Made by a program: the position numbers and the translations under genes | NCBI RefSeq assembly: GCF_900101705.1 | Contig: NZ_FNAC01000015.1 | Coordinates: 47,303-111,302 of the forward strand | DNA from: Algoriphagus faecimaris | GTDB lineage: Bacteria; Bacteroidota; Bacteroidia; Cytophagales; Cyclobacteriaceae | Length of the DNA stretch: 64,000 bases | Reading direction: 5' to 3' | Shown: piece after piece, positions 1 through 7,624 of the stretch | How positions within the stretch are numbered: the first letter of the stretch is position 1 | Layout of the letters: every line of letters starts with the position of its first letter | The notes under the pieces: model-generated | What the model saw: only the letters and a program-made list of their open reading frames with translations | The model's database searches: none | Told to the model about the DNA's origin: nothing

Positions 1-381
1 ATTGCATTATTTGCCGCAGTGGCCAACCTTATTCCTTATGCAGGTCCTATTTTGGGGGCTACATTCGGTATTATCGTTGGGGTTTCCACGGGAATTTTCA
101 TCGAAGCAAGCGAAGTCACGTATCTTTTGATCAAGATATTGATGGTATTTGGGGTGGTCCAATTAACGGACAATATCCTCCTTCAGCCATTGATTTTCTC
201 GAAAACCGTAAAAGCACATCCCCTTGAAATTTTTGTTGTTATCTTTGCGGGGGCAAAAATCGCCGGGGTTCTAGGAATGATCTTCGCCATACCGGTTTAT
301 ACCATCTTTAGAGTTTCTGTCTTAGAATTCTTTAAAGGGTACAAATCGTATCGAATATTTAAAATCAAATCTACAAATTAA
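1..381 (+). CDS. AI-2E family transporter (PerM-like), C-terminal part only
   Basis: The reading frame is open from base 1, so the start lies outside the window and only the last 126 residues are present. They contain the IPYAGPILGA stretch and the long hydrophobic segments followed by a Q-x-x-D-N-x-x-x-x-P pattern that mark the C-terminal half of the AI-2E/UPF0118 family of polytopic inner-membrane exporters. Family members have been linked to export of small molecules or Na+; the substrate cannot be read here. A GTG at 19 is an internal valine, not a start. The stop codon abuts the ychF start with no spacer, so the two genes are probably cotranscribed. Confidence 0.85.
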   Translation: MALFAAVANLIPYAGPILGATFGIIVGVSTGIFIEASEVTYLLIKILMVFGVVQLTDNILLQPLIFSKTVKAHPLEIFVVIFAGAKIAGVLGMIFAIPVYTIFRVSVLEFFKGYKSYRIFKIKSTN

Positions 382-1479
382 ATGGCTTTACAATGTGGCA
401 TTGTGGGACTCCCAAATGTGGGAAAGTCCACCTTGTTTAATGCACTTTCCTCTGCAAAAGCGGAAGCTGCTAATTTTCCTTTTTGCACTATCGAACCTAA
501 TGTAGGAGTAGTCACCGTACCCGATAAACGTCTTAAAATCCTTTCTGACCTTGTCAATCCTCATCGAGTTTTACCTACTGTAATCGAATTTGTAGATATT
601 GCTGGCCTAGTAAAAGGAGCAAGTAAGGGAGAAGGCTTGGGAAATAAATTTCTGGCGAATATCAGGGAAGTGGATGCAATCATCCATGTGATTCGCTGTT
701 TCGAAGATGATAATATTGTCCATGTAGCCGGAGGTGTAGACCCGATTTTTGACAAGGAAGTCATCGATACAGAGCTCCAACTGAAGGACTTGGAATCCAT
801 AGACAAAAAAATCCAACGCATTGAAAAAATTGCGAAATCCGGGGATGCTAAGGCAAAAAGAGAATTAGAAACCTTGCAAAGGTTTAAAGGAGGGCTACAG
901 TCAGGCCTAAATGCACGAGCCATCGAAGCTGAAAAAGAAGATCTAGAGGCCGTCCGTGACCTACACCTACTCACGATCAAGCCTGTCTTATACGTGGCCA
1001 ACGTAGATGAATCTAGCATTTTGACAGGAAACAGCTATGTAGACCAACTTCGTAATAAAGTAGCTGAAGAAAATGCAGAGGTCATCGTTCTCTGTGCTGC
1101 CATAGAAAGCCAAATTGCCGAATTTGAGGATCTTGAGGAAAAAGAGATGTTCCTTTCTGAGTATGGATTAGAAGAAAGTGGACTTAATAAATTAATTGCT
1201 GGTGCTTATTCGCTATTAGACCTAATTACCTATTTTACTGCAGGTGTACAAGAAGTGAGGGCATGGACAATTAAAAAAGGGTGGAAAGCTCCTCAGGCAG
1301 CAGGTGTGATTCATACTGATTTTGAACGTGGATTTATCAAAGCCGAAGTAATAAAATTGCCAGATTACCAACAATTCAAGACCGAAGCGGGTTGTAGAGA
1401 AAACGGAAAGATAGCAATCGAAGGCAAAGAGTACATCGTCAAAGACGGTGACATTATGCATTTTAGATTTAATGTTTGA
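382..1479 (+). CDS. ychF: Redox-regulated ribosome-binding ATPase YchF
   Basis: Full-length member of the Obg-related YchF/OLA1 P-loop family (365 residues, usual length about 363). The Walker A motif GLPNVGKST is at residues 9-17, the G3 motif DIAG at 72-75, and the altered G4 motif NVDE at 207-210, which in this family goes with ATP rather than GTP preference. Cys35 in FPFCTIEPN corresponds to the redox-sensitive cysteine described for E. coli YchF. A TGS domain occupies the last 85 residues or so. The protein binds ribosomes and is reported to act in stress responses and leaderless-mRNA translation. It starts directly after the permease stop codon. The cas6 promoter overlaps its 3' end. 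Confidence 0.95.
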   Translation: MALQCGIVGLPNVGKSTLFNALSSAKAEAANFPFCTIEPNVGVVTVPDKRLKILSDLVNPHRVLPTVIEFVDIAGLVKGASKGEGLGNKFLANIREVDAIIHVIRCFEDDNIVHVAGGVDPIFDKEVIDTELQLKDLESIDKKIQRIEKIAKSGDAKAKRELETLQRFKGGLQSGLNARAIEAEKEDLEAVRDLHLLTIKPVLYVANVDESSILTGNSYVDQLRNKVAEENAEVIVLCAAIESQIAEFEDLEEKEMFLSEYGLEESGLNKLIAGAYSLLDLITYFTAGVQEVRAWTIKKGWKAPQAAGVIHTDFERGFIKAEVIKLPDYQQFKTEAGCRENGKIAIEGKEYIVKDGDIMHFRFNV

Positions 1480-1506
1480 TGTATAATAAAAAAAATCGTA
1501 CTTTTG
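1475..1506 (+). promoter_or_regulatory. Predicted Bacteroidota-type promoter for cas6
   Basis: TTG at 1476-1478 and TACTTTTG at 1499-1506 are separated by 20 bases, a good fit to the phylum's TTG-N19/20-TAnnTTTG promoter form. Transcription would start near 1513, giving a leader of roughly 65 bases before the cas6 GTG. The -33 part overlaps the end of ychF, so cas6 would be transcribed on its own as well as by any read-through. Confidence 0.5.
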
Positions 1507-1579
1507 CCATTGCTTATCCACCCAAAATTACGTATCGTATTTTGATTTAATTAATGTCTCATTTTATTTTTAAAAAACC

Positions 1580-2479
1580 GTGAGAGTTAGACTTATATTT
1601 TCACTAAAGAACAAAGGCTCATATTTGCCTTTCCATCATCAGTACATTCTGGCTCAGTTCCTCAAAGGACTGATCGTCAAAGGAGGTCGTGAGGAATTCT
1701 TCAACTACAATTACTTCAACTTCTCTGGCCTCAAAGGACAGACGAAGGTGAGTAGAAGTGGTCTGCACTATTACTCCAGCTTGGTAACCCTCGTGCTTTC
1801 TTCTCAAAGCGAAGAATTCATGGATTACTTGCTTGAGCAGGTGTTTGCTACTCCTAAAATTGAATTGGGAAATCTAATCATGTCTCCAGAATATACTGAA
1901 CTGGAGAATGAGCCTGAGTTGGAAACTTCAAACAAGTTTGTTTGTATTTCCCCCCTTGTATTAATCACCCCCGCATTTAACGAGGAAATTGGCAAAAGAT
2001 TCATCAGCCCTGATAGCGATGAATTCTCTGATTTATTATACGAATCTACCTTGACACGTATGGAGCGCTCCGGCTGGTACACCCCAGAGCAAATGGAGTC
2101 CTTCTACAAGTTCCAAGTAGTGCCGGACATGGTCTATGTCAATAAGCTAAAAGAACAGCAGAAAAAATTTGCTAGAATTTATGCTGTCTATGACATGGAT
2201 GTCAAATACGAAGTAAGAGGATACACCCTTCCATTTACTTTGTATGCCGCACCGGAAGTTCAAGACTTCGTATTCAAATGTGGTCTAGGAGCGTTCACCC
2301 ACAAAGGCTTTGGAATGCTAGATTTAGCAAACCATCCATCGGGTAATAGGACAACCTCCTACAAGTTTAAGCGTGAAGGTTTTGTTCCTTATAGACCAAC
2401 CGAGAGAATCAGACAAAATGTAGCTCCCACCGAATCAGAAGGTGGAGAAAGCACAGAAGAAAGTCAATCCGAAGATTAA
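1580..2479 (+). CDS. cas6: Orphan CRISPR-associated endoribonuclease Cas6-like protein
   Basis: The 299-residue protein has the Cas6 layout. The N-terminal ferredoxin-like fold opens with an RLIFSL strand and LPFHHQYILAQFL (16-28), which resembles the start of archaeal Cas6 proteins. The C-terminal glycine-rich loop, GLGAFTHKGFGML (235-247), is the family signature. Cas6 cuts CRISPR precursor RNA within repeats. No other cas gene and no CRISPR array is in the window. The stretch where the general-base histidine of well-studied Cas6 proteins lies (about residues 35-48) has no histidine, so activity is uncertain. The acidic, Ser/Glu-rich tail (about 282-299) is outside the fold. The start is GTG. 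It has its own promoter and terminator, so it is a single-gene unit. Confidence 0.82.
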   Translation: MRVRLIFSLKNKGSYLPFHHQYILAQFLKGLIVKGGREEFFNYNYFNFSGLKGQTKVSRSGLHYYSSLVTLVLSSQSEEFMDYLLEQVFATPKIELGNLIMSPEYTELENEPELETSNKFVCISPLVLITPAFNEEIGKRFISPDSDEFSDLLYESTLTRMERSGWYTPEQMESFYKFQVVPDMVYVNKLKEQQKKFARIYAVYDMDVKYEVRGYTLPFTLYAAPEVQDFVFKCGLGAFTHKGFGMLDLANHPSGNRTTSYKFKREGFVPYRPTERIRQNVAPTESEGGESTEESQSED

Positions 2480-2514
2480 AAAAAAATCCCCTTGAGTAAG
2501 GGGATTTTTTTTTG
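2479..2514 (+). terminator. Rho-independent terminator of cas6
   Basis: AAAAATCCCC and GGGGATTTTT form a perfect inverted repeat around a short TTGAGTAA loop, followed by a run of T. It starts at the cas6 stop codon. Confidence 0.9.
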
Positions 2515-2548
2515 TCTTTTTTAATCTGATTATAATTTGTTTTTTGGA

Positions 2549-2642
2549 GGTCATAACTTGTCCCGCGCTTTAAGTCGGGAAGGGCACTTGTACATTTTAC
2601 AAACATCCATCCCAGTGTATGTCGCTTACATTGTGCCCGATT
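2549..2642 (-). repeat. Degenerate copy of a dispersed hairpin repeat
   Basis: GGTCATAACTTGTCCC followed by GTCGGGA matches one end of the better preserved copy at 39368-39490. The far end, with CCCAGTGTATGTCGCTT and GTGCCCGATT, is a diverged version of that copy's other end. The middle hairpins are lost or changed. It lies between the cas6 terminator and the 3' end of the convergent gene at 2688. Minus strand means the repeat's own forward direction (beginning ATGAAATCGAGCATGAC) runs right to left here. Confidence 0.6.
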
Positions 2643-2687
2643 CCAATTATTTATTTTGATCATAGCCCCTATCAAGATGGCTATTCA

Positions 2688-4028
2688 CTATTTCTTCTCT
2701 CCCACACTTCCAAACCGAACTTTAAAAGAAGCTCCGAAAAAACTGGGATTATCTCCAAAACCGGTAAATTGATTGACAGGGAGATGGTAGAAGGGCATCA
2801 AGATATAAGATGTGTTATCGGACTGAAGCACCCGAAGATTTAATCCGAAATTCATGGTCGCAAAAGGATAAAACTTACCTTCAGTAGTAGCTAAACTTTG
2901 AGTCTGCACTACCGATTCGCTTCTAAGCTGAAAACTATTGGTCAGTAATGCATCTTGTCCAGAAACAGGTACTTGACGAGAAAAAGAAGATTCCAGTTCG
3001 GCCACTTCACTGAGGGCGTAGAAATTAGAAAACCCTGCCTGAAGAGAAACAGACTCATTGGTAGTCAGCGGATATTGAAAGTAAACGGGTACTTCCAGTT
3101 GAGTCTGTCTTACTAGCAACTGCTCTTGAATCGGTGAAATACTGGAAGCAAAGGCTACCGAGGGAGAAGATTCCAATTGATTCTGTTGATTAAACAAATT
3201 AACTCCGAGACCTGAACCTACTATCAACTTTCCCGGTAAGTCCATTGCGACTAGAAAACCCATGCCCAAGGAAGAACTAGCCGTAGTATTACCATTTTGC
3301 TGAGCGGCCCCAAAACTCGGGCTTACTCCTAGTCCCAGAGAGATTTTAGCTTTTCTAGGCTCGACCTCAGGAAAATCAAATTCTATTTTACTATTACCTA
3401 CTTCCTCAATTGATTTCAATCCTAATGTTGTAAAAAATTCCTTTGAAGAAATCGGCTTTTCCTTGCCCATTAAATCAAATCCCCGCTTAGAATTAGCCAA
3501 AGGAATCCATTCTTGATCAATTGACACCTTCGCGGATACTTTTCCCTGACCTTGTTCTGATTCGGCTTTTGCAGTCAACATTCCGAGATCATTTTGTTTC
3601 ATTTGCTCTAAACCGGACTCGTACTTCTCTTCACTCGCTAGTTGGGCAAGTGTAGGAAATGGAGTTTTTTCCTCATTACTTTTCTCTATTAATTCATTAG
3701 AAGTATTTGGTACCAAAATATTATTCTCATCTGATTCCTTGATCTGATTAGACTCAGGACTCTTTATCTGACCTGAGTCAGCAAGTCCATTTTCGGGACC
3801 TAACTTAGAGCTGTCTTGATCTCCATCATAGAAATACGCCATACTCAGCACCCCTACAAGAAGCGAGGCAGCAATCCCGCTAAGCCACCAAGTTATCTTT
3901 GAGTTTTTGGCATGGCTACGCCTCCGCTGAAAAGTCTCCCATGCATCCAAATCATAAGGCATGTTTTGGGACTCCTGGGCTTGTTTCAGCCGTTTAGCAA
4001 TGATTTTACTTATTTTATCTTCCTGCAT
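2688..4028 (-). CDS. Sigma-factor-linked inner-membrane protein with C-terminal outer-membrane-like beta-barrel
   Basis: 446 residues. A short charged N-terminal part (1-44) precedes one membrane helix at about 46-66. A polar Ser/Glu/Lys-rich stretch follows to about 225. The last 200 residues or so have alternating hydrophobic strands and glycine turns like the outer-membrane beta-barrel (OmpA/PorT-like) proteins of Bacteroidota. The start overlaps the end of the ECF sigma gene by 14 bases, so the two are translationally coupled. By position and the N-terminal cytoplasmic segment it is probably the anti-sigma partner; that is inference, since no named anti-sigma domain is recognisable. A small barrel-like domain tethered to the inner membrane is odd and the topology is unproven. 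Confidence 0.6.
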   Translation of the reverse strand: MQEDKISKIIAKRLKQAQESQNMPYDLDAWETFQRRRSHAKNSKITWWLSGIAASLLVGVLSMAYFYDGDQDSSKLGPENGLADSGQIKSPESNQIKESDENNILVPNTSNELIEKSNEEKTPFPTLAQLASEEKYESGLEQMKQNDLGMLTAKAESEQGQGKVSAKVSIDQEWIPLANSKRGFDLMGKEKPISSKEFFTTLGLKSIEEVGNSKIEFDFPEVEPRKAKISLGLGVSPSFGAAQQNGNTTASSSLGMGFLVAMDLPGKLIVGSGLGVNLFNQQNQLESSPSVAFASSISPIQEQLLVRQTQLEVPVYFQYPLTTNESVSLQAGFSNFYALSEVAELESSFSRQVPVSGQDALLTNSFQLRSESVVQTQSLATTEGKFYPFATMNFGLNLRVLQSDNTSYILMPFYHLPVNQFTGFGDNPSFFGASFKVRFGSVGEKK

Positions 4029-4563
4029 ATTCCTTCAGGTGAAATTGTACTAAATCCCGAAGCCTCGCTTTTGCCCGAGCCAAATAAACCCGGGAAGAAC
4101 TTTCGGTAATTTTCATTTTTTCGGCAATCTCCCGATGACTGTATCCTTCTACTTCGTAAAGATTAAATACTAATCGATGATCAGCCGGTAACTGGTGAAT
4201 CAAACGCATCAAATCCTCAAAGGCCAGTGAGGACAAAGCGCCGACTTCGTGAAAGATATCGACTTGATCTTCTATCGCAAGTTGATCTTGGAAACGCTTA
4301 TTCTTTCTATAGAAATCTATTGCTGTATTTACTGTAATCCGCCGAAGCCAAGATTTTACCGATTGAAACTCCTCAAAGCTCTTGATGGAAGAGAAAAATT
4401 TAAGAAAGCTGTCATTGACTATCTCCTGAGCCAAATCACGGTCTTTGGCATAGGACAGACAGATTCCCATGACATAGCCATAGTATCGCTTAAAAAAAAC
4501 TTCTTCATGCTTTGCTGATTTCCGTTTGCAACCGGCAATCAGCTCTTCATCTGACCAGTTCAA
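4015..4563 (-). CDS. ECF-type RNA polymerase sigma factor
   Basis: 182 residues with the sigma-70 region 2 fold at about 22-90 (including the DLAQEIVNDSFLKFF and W-L-R-R-I-T-V-N-T-A-I-D segments) and a region 4 helix-turn-helix at about 112-171 (EVEGYSHREIAEKMKITESS, then R-V-Y-L-A-R-A-K). Regions 1 and 3 are absent, as in ECF sigma factors. The reading frame starts at a TTG, 10 bases after the stop of the small secreted-protein gene, and no in-frame ATG upstream is available. The downstream membrane protein overlaps it by 14 bases and is the likely regulator. Target promoters are unknown. Confidence 0.9.
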   Translation of the reverse strand: MNWSDEELIAGCKRKSAKHEEVFFKRYYGYVMGICLSYAKDRDLAQEIVNDSFLKFFSSIKSFEEFQSVKSWLRRITVNTAIDFYRKNKRFQDQLAIEDQVDIFHEVGALSSLAFEDLMRLIHQLPADHRLVFNLYEVEGYSHREIAEKMKITESSSRVYLARAKARLRDLVQFHLKEYAGR

Positions 4564-4573
4564 GTGCTTCGAT

Positions 4574-4774
4574 TCAAGGATTTGGGGAATTATTACTATT
4601 CAAACGGCCAAGTTCTAGTTTTCGGTTACCCTCTACTGATAATTCCTCTTTTGTCTGACAAGGCAAATCATTTTCCATAGGGCCACGCTTGATTCTCTCG
4701 TTTTTTTGATGACCCAGCTGCCAAGCAAAACTGCAAAAGAAAATCAAAAGGACGCCGCTGAAAAACTTATTCAT
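4574..4774 (-). CDS. Small secreted or membrane-anchored protein upstream of the ECF sigma gene
   Basis: A 66-residue reading frame with an ATG start. It opens with a hydrophobic signal-like segment (about residues 4-19, FFSGVLLIFFCSFAWQL). The rest is polar and contains one further cysteine. No family is recognisable. It is the first gene of the sigma/membrane-protein unit and ends 10 bases before the sigma start, so it is probably cotranscribed and may be part of the signalling system. The cysteine at about residue 14 lies inside the hydrophobic stretch and is not a convincing lipobox. It could also be a chance reading frame. Confidence 0.45.
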   Translation of the reverse strand: MNKFFSGVLLIFFCSFAWQLGHQKNERIKRGPMENDLPCQTKEELSVEGNRKLELGRLNSNNSPNP

Positions 4775-4865
4775 AGCCTGTTTTAAATAAGGACGCTGAG
4801 AGGGTGAAGAATGCTACAAAGTGCTTAAAAAAATCTCAAAATTATCTTTCATTGAATTTGTAAAA

Positions 4866-4899
4866 AACAAAAATCCCCCCAAACGATTGAGGAGATTTT
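4866..4899 (-). terminator. Terminator of the BlaI/M56 operon
   Basis: On the minus strand AAAATCTCCTC pairs with GGGGGGATTTTT (with wobble pairs) around a short loop and is followed by a T-run. It lies 35 bases past the stop of the M56 peptidase gene and upstream of the ECF sigma unit. Confidence 0.75.
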
Positions 4900-4934
4900 C
4901 GTATTCAAAATTAAAACCTATAATCAAATTTAAC

Positions 4935-6209
4935 TTAACTTAACTTAAAACGGATTGGTAGTCGCATTCTAGTACGAACTTCTCTTCCCCGCTGTTTGCC
5001 AGGCTCCCAGTTAGGTGCATTTTGAACAACTCTAATCGCTGCTTCATCACAGCCGGCTCCTATACCTCTTAAAATATCTACATCTTGAATAGAGCCATCC
5101 GTATTGATTACAAAGACAACTATAACTGTTCCTTCTACTCCTTCTTTCTTTGCCTGCTCGGGATAGACAAGATTTGAAGAAAGATACTGGTTCCATCCTT
5201 GCATCCCTCCTGCAGGATTTGGTTGATCCTCCACTACATCAAAGATCTCATCAGCAGACATTTCTATCACTCTGCCATTTTCGATAGCTTTTAACTCAGC
5301 ATTGCCATCCTCATCAATTATTTCGACAATGTTTTCAGGCTTGATCGGTTCTTCTCCTATATTTTGATCACAGGAAAAAGCAAATACCATCAATCCAAGA
5401 ATAGGCAAAATCATTAAAAATCGGCCTTTCTGTAAATTTTTAGATTCTTCTTTATTCATCATAACTATGCGTTTTTTGGTTTGAAATTGGTTAAAACTAT
5501 TAGTGAATTGCCAGCCTTGATCTTGAGTAATTAATCGAAGGAGTAATCTAGAATAATCAATTTGAGAATAGTTTCTAGTTACTCCCTGATCTGCTTGATA
5601 CTCATGAACCTCTCTCAGCGATCGTTCAAAAAGATACACAGCAGGATTAAACCAAAAGATCGCTTTAACCAATTGAAGTAAAATCAAATCGAAGGTGTGT
5701 CTTTTGGACACATGAACTGATTCGTGCAATAATATTTTTTGCAGATCTTCATCCTGCGGATCAAAATACGGGAGTAGAATGTAATTGAAGAAAGAAGCCG
5801 GTTCGAAGCTTGGATGAATGGCTAATTTCATTCCTTGATACTCCAGCTTTTCTACCATTTGTAACTGAAATATTGGCTTGGCAATTCCTAGTAAAATTCT
5901 ACCCAGAAAAACCAAAAAACCAATACCATAGATCCATACCAATGCTTCCTGCCAGGAAAGCGAAAAACCCGACTCAAAAGAGCCATTTCCCACTTCCACT
6001 AATGGGAGTGTATATTCAGTAAGCGAAACCGTGCTCACTACAGCTTCGAAAGATAAGAGTGGAACAATCAGCCCTACTCCCATCAGAAGCAATAGAATGC
6101 TTCGGTTCCAATCAAAGAAAGTTAGCTTTTCCAGAAAAACCCTGTAAAACCCCCAACCCAAAAGCAGGCAGAGACTCCCCTCAATCAGATAATTCAGAAA
6201 CCCGCTCAT
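4935..6209 (-). CDS. BlaR1/MecR1-like M56 metallopeptidase fused to a TonB C-terminal domain
   Basis: 424 residues. Three membrane helices lie in the first 110 residues. The zinc-protease motif HESVH is at 162-166, with EVHEYQAD (200-207) as the expected downstream ligand region. A fourth membrane helix is at about 263-279. The last 85 residues or so (VYPEQAKKEGVEGTV, then WEPGKQ) are a TonB C-terminal domain, here in the periplasm. BlaR1-type proteins sense a signal outside and cleave their cognate BlaI-type repressor in the cytoplasm. The gene overlaps the blaI-like start by 4 bases (ATGA). In place of the penicillin-binding sensor of BlaR1 it has the TonB domain, a common arrangement in this phylum, so a beta-lactam role should not be assumed. 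Confidence 0.88.
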   Translation of the reverse strand: MSGFLNYLIEGSLCLLLGWGFYRVFLEKLTFFDWNRSILLLLMGVGLIVPLLSFEAVVSTVSLTEYTLPLVEVGNGSFESGFSLSWQEALVWIYGIGFLVFLGRILLGIAKPIFQLQMVEKLEYQGMKLAIHPSFEPASFFNYILLPYFDPQDEDLQKILLHESVHVSKRHTFDLILLQLVKAIFWFNPAVYLFERSLREVHEYQADQGVTRNYSQIDYSRLLLRLITQDQGWQFTNSFNQFQTKKRIVMMNKEESKNLQKGRFLMILPILGLMVFAFSCDQNIGEEPIKPENIVEIIDEDGNAELKAIENGRVIEMSADEIFDVVEDQPNPAGGMQGWNQYLSSNLVYPEQAKKEGVEGTVIVVFVINTDGSIQDVDILRGIGAGCDEAAIRVVQNAPNWEPGKQRGREVRTRMRLPIRFKLS

Positions 6210-6580
6210 TTTTTACCTTTCTTCTCATAATCATCGATCATCTTCTCTAATTCTATTACTTCTTTCTTAGATATGTTCTTTTCCTTGACCATAAAAGAAA
6301 GAAAGTTACCCACTGACCCTTCGAAGAAATTCTTCACCATATAATTAATACTCTTTTTACTGTACTCTTCCTTAGAAACCAAAGGTATGTACATGTGTGT
6401 GTTGCCATACAGCTTGTGTGTCAAATAGCCCTTACTCTCCAGCAAGCGTATCGTAGAGGCAAGTGTAGTGTATGGAGGTTTTGGTTCTTCCATCTCATTC
6501 AAAACATCTCGTACTAGTCCCTGTCCAAGGCTCCACAAAATGCGCATGATGGTTTCTTCTTGATTGCTAAGTTCTTTCAT
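6206..6580 (-). CDS. BlaI/MecI/CopY-family transcriptional repressor
   Basis: 124 residues, the family's usual length. A winged-helix domain fills the first 75 residues or so (LSNQEETIMRILWSLGQG and PPYTTLASTIRLLESKGYL are typical). The C-terminal half is a dimerisation helix region. BlaI-type repressors bind palindromic operators as dimers and are inactivated by proteolysis by the partner M56 peptidase, encoded here directly downstream with an ATGA overlap. A palindrome at 6624-6637, 44 bases upstream of the start codon, is a candidate autoregulatory operator. Genes outside this pair may also be controlled, but none can be named from the sequence. Confidence 0.92.
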   Translation of the reverse strand: MKELSNQEETIMRILWSLGQGLVRDVLNEMEEPKPPYTTLASTIRLLESKGYLTHKLYGNTHMYIPLVSKEEYSKKSINYMVKNFFEGSVGNFLSFMVKEKNISKKEVIELEKMIDDYEKKGKK

Positions 6581-6623
6581 AAGGTGGTGTGTTTAAGAAT
6601 TAATTATTACTACTATGATTCTT

Positions 6624-6637
6624 TCGTAAATCTACGA
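6624..6637. promoter_or_regulatory. Candidate BlaI-type operator
   Basis: TCGTA and TACGA form a perfect 5-base inverted repeat around a 4-base centre, just upstream of the blaI-like gene. The position suits autorepression. The family's known operators are palindromes with TACA/TGTA-like arms, so the match is by form rather than exact sequence. Confidence 0.35.
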
Positions 6638-6793
6638 GAATATTTTAAAGGTCAAAATAATTTCTAACATTTTTTGCTTAGAAATCCACTTGATGGGTAT
6701 TACTTTAGAAAGACCTAAAGACTTTAAAAAGAGAGGCAATTGACTTATTTAGCCTCCAAAGCATTATTTTTTCCAGAAGAATTAGGACTCTAT

Positions 6794-7624
6794 TTATTCA
6801 CCAGCAATAAAAATCGTGGAACTGATAACCGGGGTTACTTTAAAATACCCCAATGCTTTTCCCTCACCCCGAAGAGTCTGAATATTTCCATCTGGATTTT
6901 GAGGAGGAGGACTAAATAGACCACCATCGCTAAATAATAGTCCTACCAATTGACTAAAATAATCATAAACGTCCTCATTCATCCTAAAAAGCTCCAAACG
7001 AACCCTGTCCCCTTCATTGAATGCGTAGCCTAATTCTAAGCCTTCTTCAAAGAAAGTAAGTCCAAACGTATCATCAAAAAGCAAATAATCCTCTCTATTA
7101 TTCTTAAGCGTATCATTTTCAATGACCCTTATCCTATAAAAATTATCCTCCGGAAAAGGGATTTTACCATAAGCCTTGATATAATACCCCTCTTCTCTAA
7201 AAAGTCGCTCCTCTTGAAAACTAACCGAAAGACTATCGAGTATAGGCGGTTCCAGCATCAAACCACTAGCCTTATACACTTGGCCTTCCCACTCGACTAG
7301 CAATTCATAGCGCTCTCCTACCCTTGCCGTCCTCTTTCTATCGATTGGCTTGTAGCTATTACTCTCAGGGTAAAACCTAAAAGGAATAACTACCTCAGTT
7401 CCAGGTATCAGGATGCTGACTGAAGCGTTGGATATGATTTGATAAGACTGCGGGTCAAAGTAATTTCTAGCAAGTGAAATTTTCACTTCATTGTACTGCT
7501 CATTATCTGTCCAAATCCCCTCTATCACTGGGACCTCACCATCAATACTTGCTAAAGGCAGTGAGACCTCCTCTTGACAAGAAATCATCCAAAGTGCAAA
7601 CATTATGATAAGTAGCCGCTTCAT
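6794..7624 (-). CDS. DUF4249 lipoprotein paired with the TonB-dependent receptor
   Basis: 276 residues. A lipoprotein signal peptide ends in WMISC with the lipid-bearing cysteine at residue 16. The body is beta-rich and has the DUF4249 pattern (an early VPVIEGIWTD strand, then repeated strands ending in an FKVTP segment). DUF4249 proteins are surface or periplasmic lipoproteins usually encoded beside a TonB-dependent receptor and thought to assist it, much as SusD does SusC, but with unknown ligand. The start codon overlaps the receptor stop by one base (TAATG), so the pair is translationally coupled. No fold or motif points to a particular substrate. Confidence 0.85.
   Translation of the reverse strand: MKRLLIIMFALWMISCQEEVSLPLASIDGEVPVIEGIWTDNEQYNEVKISLARNYFDPQSYQIISNASVSILIPGTEVVIPFRFYPESNSYKPIDRKRTARVGERYELLVEWEGQVYKASGLMLEPPILDSLSVSFQEERLFREEGYYIKAYGKIPFPEDNFYRIRVIENDTLKNNREDYLLFDDTFGLTFFEEGLELGYAFNEGDRVRLELFRMNEDVYDYFSQLVGLLFSDGGLFSPPPQNPDGNIQTLRGEGKALGYFKVTPVISSTIFIAGE

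Noticed and set aside
1580..2700. CRISPR array near cas6
   Set aside because: I looked for regularly spaced direct repeats of 25-40 bases on both sides of cas6 and across the window and saw none; the hairpin repeats are dispersed, in mixed orientation, and without spacer-length regularity.
2619..2843. A 74-codon plus-strand frame between cas6 and the sigma-linked gene
   Set aside because: Overlaps a degenerate repeat copy and lies antisense to the coding end of the gene at 2688; no family likeness.
4935..6580. Beta-lactam resistance locus
   Set aside because: There is no beta-lactamase and the M56 protein lacks a penicillin-binding sensor domain; only the repressor/peptidase logic is shared with BlaI/BlaR1.
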